A stretch of 64,000 bases of DNA from Puniceicoccaceae bacterium (GTDB lineage: Bacteria; Verrucomicrobiota; Verrucomicrobiia; Opitutales; Coraliomargaritaceae), in assembly GCA_003331195.1 (NCBI GenBank), contig QOOZ01000034.1, positions 1-64,000 on the forward strand, written 5' to 3'. The position numbers were made by a program, and so were the translations under genes. Below the pieces are notes generated by a model. The model saw nothing but the letters and a program-made list of their open reading frames with translations, ran no database searches and was not told the DNA's origin. Shown in pieces: positions 58,722-64,000 of this stretch (position 1 is the stretch's first letter; each line of letters starts with the position of its first letter).

Positions 58722-59713
58722 CAGATAAAAAGTTCTACCCCGAAGGCAGTACGCGCTTCGCTGCCGCGATTGAAAAGTTAAAGGGACAAAAAGTTGCTGT
58801 CCTTGGCCACCAGCGCCCTGATGGAGATTGTATTGGTTCTACCGTTGCCGTCGTTCGTGTATTAAAGAGCCTCGGGATCGAGGCCATTGGTCTAAATCGC
58901 GACGCCACGCCAGCGACCCTTAAAGCTTTTGTTGGCGAGACCCCGATGGCTCTAGCTGCCGACTTTACACCCGATGGGCACGTGGCTTTATCTGTTGATT
59001 GCGCTGACTTCAAGCGCGTGGGCGATCGCCTTAATGAGCTCTTTCCTGAAGTTACGCTGAACGTCGACCACCACATTTCTAACAAGCTTTATGGTAAGGA
59101 AAATTTAGTCATTGCGACGGCGTGTGCCACCGCCGAGATCCTAGCTGGCTTCTACCTAGACAATGGCTACGATATTGATGCCGTTACCGCCCAGGCACTC
59201 TATGTAGGTATAGCGACCGACACGGGGCAATTCCGGTTCTCCTCAACCACGCCCGATACCTTCGAAATCGCGCGCCGCCTTTGCGAGTGTGGTGCAAATC
59301 CCTCTGCAGCGGCGCATGAACTCTACGAGCGCGAGAGTTTTGCCAAAATCAAACTGTTACAGAACTTCCTTGATTCCCTTACCATGGAGTTTGAGAACCG
59401 CGTTTGTGTTGGCCTAATCGAAAACGGCGCTTACGAAGAAACTGGCGCTACGATTGACGATTCTGAGGGCTTAGTTGACTATGCTCGTGCCATTGATGGC
59501 GTCGAAGTGGGCGTGTTAATCGAAGATCGCGCCGGAGCCCTCAAAGGCAGCCTCCGCGCGAAAGACCCGAAGTATCGCGTCGATCAAATCGCCAAACAAT
59601 TTGGTGGCGGAGGCCACGCTTGCGCGGCGGGACTCAATGTCGAAAACAGCTCGATCAAAGAATTTTATCCGCAACTTATGCAAGCCATCGGCGAACATTT
59701 GAAGAATTTATAA
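58718..59713 (+). CDS. nrnA: DHH-family oligoribonuclease / pAp phosphatase (NrnA-like)
   Basis: 331 aa. DHH motifs: [26 protein letters not shown], then the DHHA1 domain [10 protein letters not shown]. It degrades very short RNAs and pAp. Position between rbfA and truB is the conserved one. Confidence 0.93.
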   Translation: MTDKKFYPEGSTRFAAAIEKLKGQKVAVLGHQRPDGDCIGSTVAVVRVLKSLGIEAIGLNRDATPATLKAFVGETPMALAADFTPDGHVALSVDCADFKRVGDRLNELFPEVTLNVDHHISNKLYGKENLVIATACATAEILAGFYLDNGYDIDAVTAQALYVGIATDTGQFRFSSTTPDTFEIARRLCECGANPSAAAHELYERESFAKIKLLQNFLDSLTMEFENRVCVGLIENGAYEETGATIDDSEGLVDYARAIDGVEVGVLIEDRAGALKGSLRAKDPKYRVDQIAKQFGGGGHACAAGLNVENSSIKEFYPQLMQAIGEHLKNL

Positions 59714-59821
59714 TTTTATTTCTTTAGGACTCGTGCTAGCGCAATGCTCTTAGGCGGGCGAGGGCGATCCTTTGCCACCCTAGTATCAGCAAAGTAAAGC
59801 CCTGCGATCAACCATTTCATC

Positions 59822-60550
59822 ATGTCCCAAGCAATTACCGACGCGCCGGAAGGCATCCTTCTAGTAGATAAGCCGCAAGGCATTACCTCGCACGATGTCG
59901 TGTCAAAAATCCGCCGAGTCTACCACATGAAAAAGGTAGGGCATGCTGGGACGCTAGATCCAATGGCCACCGGCTTGTTACTCATCTTGATTGGTAAGGC
60001 GACAAAGACTTCGCAATATCTGATGAGCCTCGGTAAAGAGTACACTGGAACCATCAAGCTAGGTGTGAGTACTGACTCGCAAGATGCTGAGGGCGAGATT
60101 ACAGAAGAGCGCCCTGTACCCGAGCTGACAGAAGAGCAAGTGAAAGCCGAGATAAAGACCTTTATGGGTGATCAATATCAGACACCCCCTATGTTTTCAG
60201 CGAAGAAGATCAATGGCCAAAAGCTCTACAAGCTAGCTCGCCAGGGTAAGGTCGTCGAGCGCGAGCCACGGGTTATCCACATTAGTCGTTTTGAGCTGAC
60301 CAAGTATGCGTTGCCCGAAGTTTCCTTTATAGTAGGCACGAGTAAAGGCGCTTATGTACGCACGATTGCGCACGACCTCGGGGAAAAATTCGGTTGTGGC
60401 GGCCATTTGAATGAGCTTCGTAGGACCGCCGTCGGCCAGTTTCGCATCGAGAATGCCGCCAAGATTGAAGAGCTGGAACTGATGTCGCCGTCCACCCTGC
60501 GTAAACAACTGATCCCCGTGATTCAAGCCGTGCCCACTCATGCACTCTAG
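59822..60550 (+). CDS. truB: tRNA pseudouridine-55 synthase
   Basis: 242 aa, shorter than E. coli TruB (314) because it ends soon after the catalytic domain. Active-site D46 in [12 protein letters not shown], with Y-T-G-T-I-K-L-G and R-T-I-A-H-D-L-G. It modifies U55 of tRNAs. The PUA-like C-terminus is reduced to about 20 residues. Confidence 0.95.
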   Translation: MSQAITDAPEGILLVDKPQGITSHDVVSKIRRVYHMKKVGHAGTLDPMATGLLLILIGKATKTSQYLMSLGKEYTGTIKLGVSTDSQDAEGEITEERPVPELTEEQVKAEIKTFMGDQYQTPPMFSAKKINGQKLYKLARQGKVVEREPRVIHISRFELTKYALPEVSFIVGTSKGAYVRTIAHDLGEKFGCGGHLNELRRTAVGQFRIENAAKIEELELMSPSTLRKQLIPVIQAVPTHAL

Positions 60551-60579
60551 AGCGCGTAACCCAAAACTAAGCAAGCCAC

Positions 60580-61569
60580 ATGAACTTCCCAGCCGCCGTT
60601 GATAACTTTGAAGCACTCTCCGAGTTAAAGGGAGAACTGCATCTGGCCATTGGTGTCTTCGACGGTGTGCATCTCGGGCATAAGGCTGTGATTGAATCGG
60701 CCGTGTTTTCCGCACGCCGCTCAGGTGCTGCAGCAGCCCGACAAAGCCCCCTCCGGACAGGCTCAGCCCGGCGCGGTATTGCGGGTGTGTTAACTTTTGA
60801 TCCGCACCCGAGTCGTCTCTTTCGTCCCGAAGATGCGACACGGCTCATCATGCCGATTGAGACGAAGACCGCGATGCTTCAGGATCTCGGAGTCGACTGC
60901 GTGATTCGTAAACACTTCGACCATGCCTTTGCCTCGATTCCTGCCGAGGAGTTTCTTAGTTATTTGAAGGGCGCTTTGCCCGCCCTCAAGTCAATCTATG
61001 TTGGCGAAAACTTTCGCTTTGGCCAAAAGCGCGCGGGAGACGTGGCAACTTTGGTTGAATCTGGGTGCGCTTTGAACCTTGGCGTGTTCAGCGCTGAACG
61101 TATTAAACATAACGGCGAACCAATCAGCAGCACGCGTATTCGTAAAGAACTCGAAGCGGGCGAGATCGAGGCCGTTAACGATTTACTCGGCTACAATTAC
61201 ACCGCAAGGGGTAGGATCGTGGGTGGCGCAAAGCTGGGACGCAGAATTGGCTTTCCTACATTGAATCTTCCATGGCAGCCAGAGTGCCTGCCGCGTTATG
61301 GAGTTTATCTAGTAAGTTTCCGTGAGAGTGGATCAGAGGTTTGGCAAGTGGGGGTGGCCAACTACGGTGTAAAGCCGACTGTGTCTAAGGCGGATCAAGT
61401 GCCCGCACTCGAAGTCCATGCCTTAGATACGACAAAGTTAAGTATGAGCGATACGATTGAGGTCGAGTGGTTAAAGTTCATCCGCCCCGAGCAAAAATTT
61501 GCTTCGGCGGAGGAGTTGAAAGCCCAGATTGCGAAAGATTGCGTGACGGCGAAGGAGTTGGCTGAGTGA
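60580..61569 (+). CDS. ribF: Bifunctional riboflavin kinase / FAD synthetase
   Basis: 329 aa. N-terminal nucleotidyltransferase with [10 protein letters not shown] and L-T-F-D-P-H-P; C-terminal flavokinase with [19 protein letters not shown]. It makes FMN and FAD. Residues about 50-67 are an insertion, absent from the homologues I recall, rich in R, A, S and G, and encoded by a G+C-rich stretch containing GACAGGCTCAG. Follows truB by 29 bp. Confidence 0.95.
   Translation: MNFPAAVDNFEALSELKGELHLAIGVFDGVHLGHKAVIESAVFSARRSGAAAARQSPLRTGSARRGIAGVLTFDPHPSRLFRPEDATRLIMPIETKTAMLQDLGVDCVIRKHFDHAFASIPAEEFLSYLKGALPALKSIYVGENFRFGQKRAGDVATLVESGCALNLGVFSAERIKHNGEPISSTRIRKELEAGEIEAVNDLLGYNYTARGRIVGGAKLGRRIGFPTLNLPWQPECLPRYGVYLVSFRESGSEVWQVGVANYGVKPTVSKADQVPALEVHALDTTKLSMSDTIEVEWLKFIRPEQKFASAEELKAQIAKDCVTAKELAE
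60721..60780. repeat. G+C-rich in-frame insertion in ribF resembling a dispersed repeat
   Basis: The segment carries CCGGACAGGCTCAGCCCGG; the core GACAGGCTCAG (60756-60766) resembles a palindromic repeat motif common between genes of many bacteria. It adds about 17-18 residues without breaking the frame. Confidence 0.4.
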
Positions 61570-61684
61570 TTATTCTATCAAACATGGCGTGCCCGCTTTT
61601 CAAGCACTCCGGGCAATGTTATCACACAACTAAATCTTCCAATTCAACAAAGGCACCCCGTAAGCAAATACAATACAAACGATT

Positions 61685-62614
61685 ATGCCTGAGCGCATCA
61701 TAGAATTTTCAGTGCCACACGGCGCTAAAGAAGGGCGCGCAGACAAGGTCTTCGCGGCCGAGTTTAATGATGTCAGCCGCGCTCGCTTACAGCGCGCCTT
61801 TGATGCGGGGCAAGTCACCTTTGACGGTAAGACCATCGATAAACGCTTTAAGGTAAGCCAATCAGGACTGCTCCGTGCCGTACTCGAAGAACCGACCTTT
61901 GATGCTGCACCGAACGCCGTCGATTTACCGCTCGACGTGATCTATGAAGACGGGTCGATTTTAGTAGTGAATAAAGCACCGGGGATGATTACGCACCCCG
62001 GGAACGGCACCGAGGATAATACGCTTGTTCACGCGCTGCTATATCATTGTGGCGAAAATCTCAGCACGGTTGGCGCACCGGATCGGCCAGGGATTGTTCA
62101 TCGCTTGGATAAAGATACCAGTGGCTTAATCATCGTCGCAAAAAACGACATGGCACATCACAAGCTGGCTGCTGCCTTCAGCGAAAGGAAGATCTACAAG
62201 CGCTATACCGCGTTGGTTTTCGGCACTCCAAAGGTAAGTCGTGGCACAATTAAAGAAGCCATCGGGCGCCATCCCGTGGTGCGCACCCGGATGGCAGTCG
62301 TGCATAGTGGCAAGCCTGCCCATACCGACTGGAAGGTAGAGGCGCGTTACGGCCAGAAGGCAACACGCATGAGTTGCATCATATACACTGGGCGCACTCA
62401 CCAGATACGTGTTCACATGAGCGAAATTCGATTCCCGCTGCTCGGCGACACGACCTATGGTTTCAAGCCTGGGCGCTTGAAGGACATTGAAGTGCCCCGC
62501 GTCATGCTTCACTCGACAGAGCTACGCATCCAGCACCCCGATCGCGGCGAACTGATGACTTTTGAGGCTCCGCTCCCGAGGGATTTCAAGGATTTGACAG
62601 AGCAACTGGGGTAG
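61685..62614 (+). CDS. RluA/RluD-family 23S rRNA pseudouridine synthase
   Basis: 309 aa. N-terminal S4 domain ([14 protein letters not shown]) then the RluA catalytic motif H139-R-L-D142-K-D-T-S-G, with D142 the nucleophile, and G-R-T-H-Q-I-R-V-H. The S4 domain and size suggest RluD, but RluC and others share them. Not in the ribF operon unit strictly (115-bp gap). Confidence 0.9.
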   Translation: MPERIIEFSVPHGAKEGRADKVFAAEFNDVSRARLQRAFDAGQVTFDGKTIDKRFKVSQSGLLRAVLEEPTFDAAPNAVDLPLDVIYEDGSILVVNKAPGMITHPGNGTEDNTLVHALLYHCGENLSTVGAPDRPGIVHRLDKDTSGLIIVAKNDMAHHKLAAAFSERKIYKRYTALVFGTPKVSRGTIKEAIGRHPVVRTRMAVVHSGKPAHTDWKVEARYGQKATRMSCIIYTGRTHQIRVHMSEIRFPLLGDTTYGFKPGRLKDIEVPRVMLHSTELRIQHPDRGELMTFEAPLPRDFKDLTEQLG

Positions 62615-62752
62615 GAACGACAAACATGGTTTTGCTCCAGTAGAGACAAAGAGTTGTCAAACGTAGATCAGGCATTCAGGTTCATTGTATTAGTCGCATT
62701 TTAAATCCTTAATGCCCTAGAATTTGGTTAATTATTTACAACCCATACCATT

Positions 62753-63751
62753 ATGAATTGTTGCATCTTAGGAGCCGGTGCTTGGGGCACCGCAATGGCT
62801 CTCCACCTCGACCGCTGCGGCCATTCGGTAACGCTAGTCCCGCGCCGTATGGAGCATGCGCTCGAGATTGCCTCGTCGCGTGAAAATTGTGACTACTTGC
62901 CTGGTTACAAACTACCCCACACCATTCAAATTGGCTGTGAGGTAGGGCCCGTTCTTATGGAGGCCGAGGTGGTCTTCCTTGCTTGTCCGTCAAAGGCGAT
63001 GCGCTCTCTCTGCGAGTCGATCCAGCCATACCTTGGGGGGGCTTGGCAGTTAAAACTTTGTTTGATTATGTGCAAAGGCCTCGAATTAGAGACTTTTAAA
63101 ACACCCGCTGAGATCGCGCAAGAAGCCTTATCCGGCATCGCATGTGGCGTATTGTCGGGCCCTACTTATGCTGGCGAGGTCGCCGAGGGTAAACCGACAG
63201 CCGTCGTGCTCGCCGTCGGCAGCGATTGCGAAGACCCCGAGCGATATCAAAGCGCCTTTAGCAATTCGGGGCTACGTGCCTACCTTTCTGATGATCTGCG
63301 TGGCACGGAGCTGGGTGGAACTTTAAAGAACATTTACGCCATCGGCTCGGGTCTTTGCGATGGATTGCAATTGGGAGATAATGCAAAAGCAGCCTTACTT
63401 ACGCGAAGCCTGAATGAAATGGTGCGGCTTGGAGTGAAACTGGGTGGGCAAAAAGAAACGTATTCTGGCCTTAGTGGGTTTGGTGATCTGGTGGCGACTT
63501 GTTCTGGCGAGTGGAGTCGTAATCGGACCTTTGGACAAAGAATAGGCGAGGGTGAAAGGCCGACTGCGATTGTCGAAAGTCAGAAGTCGGTGGTCGAAGG
63601 CTACACTGCGACGAAATGTCTCCAACAAATTTGCGCGGAGAAAAAAGTGGACGCGCCTATACTTGGTATCATTCATGCGATACTCTACAGTGGCCTAGAT
63701 CCCTTGGCTGCGATGCAGCAATTAATGACCCGCGACTTGAAAGCAGAATAG
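62753..63751 (+). CDS. gpsA: Glycerol-3-phosphate dehydrogenase [NAD(P)+]
   Basis: 332 aa. Rossmann motif [23 protein letters not shown], the catalytic-lysine region [13 protein letters not shown] and G-F-G-D-L-V-A-T-C. It supplies glycerol 3-phosphate for phospholipids. The SET-domain gene starts 21 bp after it. Confidence 0.96.
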   Translation: MNCCILGAGAWGTAMALHLDRCGHSVTLVPRRMEHALEIASSRENCDYLPGYKLPHTIQIGCEVGPVLMEAEVVFLACPSKAMRSLCESIQPYLGGAWQLKLCLIMCKGLELETFKTPAEIAQEALSGIACGVLSGPTYAGEVAEGKPTAVVLAVGSDCEDPERYQSAFSNSGLRAYLSDDLRGTELGGTLKNIYAIGSGLCDGLQLGDNAKAALLTRSLNEMVRLGVKLGGQKETYSGLSGFGDLVATCSGEWSRNRTFGQRIGEGERPTAIVESQKSVVEGYTATKCLQQICAEKKVDAPILGIIHAILYSGLDPLAAMQQLMTRDLKAE

Positions 63752-63772
63752 GTATTCCCTACTCAATGACTC

Positions 63773-64000
63773 ATGCCAAAATCACTTTGCAAAGTAAAAA
63801 CCTCTGAGATCCATGGACGCGGATTATACGCCACAGTGGACATCGATGAGGAGACTCAGATTATCCAATACGTCGGTGAAAAAATAACGAAGAAGGAATC
63901 GAAGAAGCGTGCTCTCGCATGGGAGGAGGAAGCTCGCAAAACAGGTGAAGGCCTTGTTTACATCTTCGAGCTTGACGACAAATATGACATCGACGGGCGC
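63773..64000 (+). CDS. SET-domain protein (partial, runs off the window)
   Basis: 76 codons visible, open to the end. After M-P-K-S-L the sequence [14 protein letters not shown] and Q-Y-V-G-E-K-I is the N-terminal SET-domain pattern (SAM-binding start of lysine methyltransferases). The later Y-D-I-D-G-R end matches the region before the catalytic motifs N-H-S and Y, which lie outside the window. Bacterial SET proteins modify histone-like or ribosomal proteins in some cases. Confidence 0.75.
   Translation, partial: MPKSLCKVKTSEIHGRGLYATVDIDEETQIIQYVGEKITKKESKKRALAWEEEARKTGEGLVYIFELDDKYDIDGR

Noticed and set aside
60233-60841. 202-codon frame antisense to truB/ribF
   Set aside because: Spans two well-conserved genes on the other strand with no family features.

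Overview
This 64 kb stretch looks like a chromosomal core region of a Verrucomicrobiota bacterium, most likely class Opitutia (Puniceicoccales or Opitutales-like). That placement is inferred from gene content recalled from memory: the sulfatase / Tat-exported Gfo-Idh-MocA / DUF4832 cluster, DUF5069, DUF1573 with MauE, a plant/cyanobacterial-type IspH, and almost no Shine-Dalgarno sequences. No rRNA, tRNA, CRISPR array, prophage or insertion sequence was found. About 95% of the bases are coding.

Layout. 0.1-4.8 kb (minus): an exported catabolic cluster (DUF4832 glycosidase-like protein, sulfatase, oxidoreductase). 5.0-9.1 kb (minus): DNA polymerase X and menaquinone genes menC-menE. 9.1-12.6 kb (plus): a divergent guaB-purA pair at the IMP branch point plus a SnoaL-like protein. 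12.6-16.8 kb: YjbQ, a rhodanese/MauE/DUF1573 redox set, and an MFS carrier with a lipocalin lipoprotein. 16.8-21.7 kb (plus): DUF5069, nadC-birA-coaX cofactor genes and miaB. 21.7-24.1 kb (minus): a short OsmC-like ORF, an enlarged ispH and hspQ. 24.3-27.9 kb (plus): a solitary RelE-like protein, pssA, dnaN and a membrane protein. 28-38.9 kb: gnd, comF, accD-folC, two tandem CPA2 antiporters and prfA-prmC. 39-47.7 kb: a HAD hydrolase, a small membrane protein, RapA, a PIG-L deacetylase and mnmE-mnmG. 47.9-54.4 kb: a PhoB/PhoR-like two-component system, an orphan GspF, a LolA-like protein, a Nudix hydrolase and queC-queD. 54.6-64 kb (plus): the classic nusA-infB-rbfA-nrnA-truB-ribF block, then an RluD-like synthase, gpsA and a SET-domain gene cut by the window edge.

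Most striking signals. (1) Two perfect 16-bp parS palindromes (TGTTCCACGTGGAACA) lie in frame, 51 bp apart, inside a lineage-specific insertion of mnmG, so the gene doubles as a chromosome-segregation locus. A small cluster of DnaA-box-like sequences sits 21 kb away, upstream of dnaN; together they hint that the window is origin-proximal. (2) AccD has lost three of the four zinc ligands of its zinc ribbon. (3) The neighbouring guaB and purA both deviate at normally invariant IMP/NAD-site residues. (4) nusA has a good sigma70-type promoter followed by an intrinsic terminator just before the start codon, which suggests autoregulated attenuation. (5) IspH carries an unexplained N-terminal extension.
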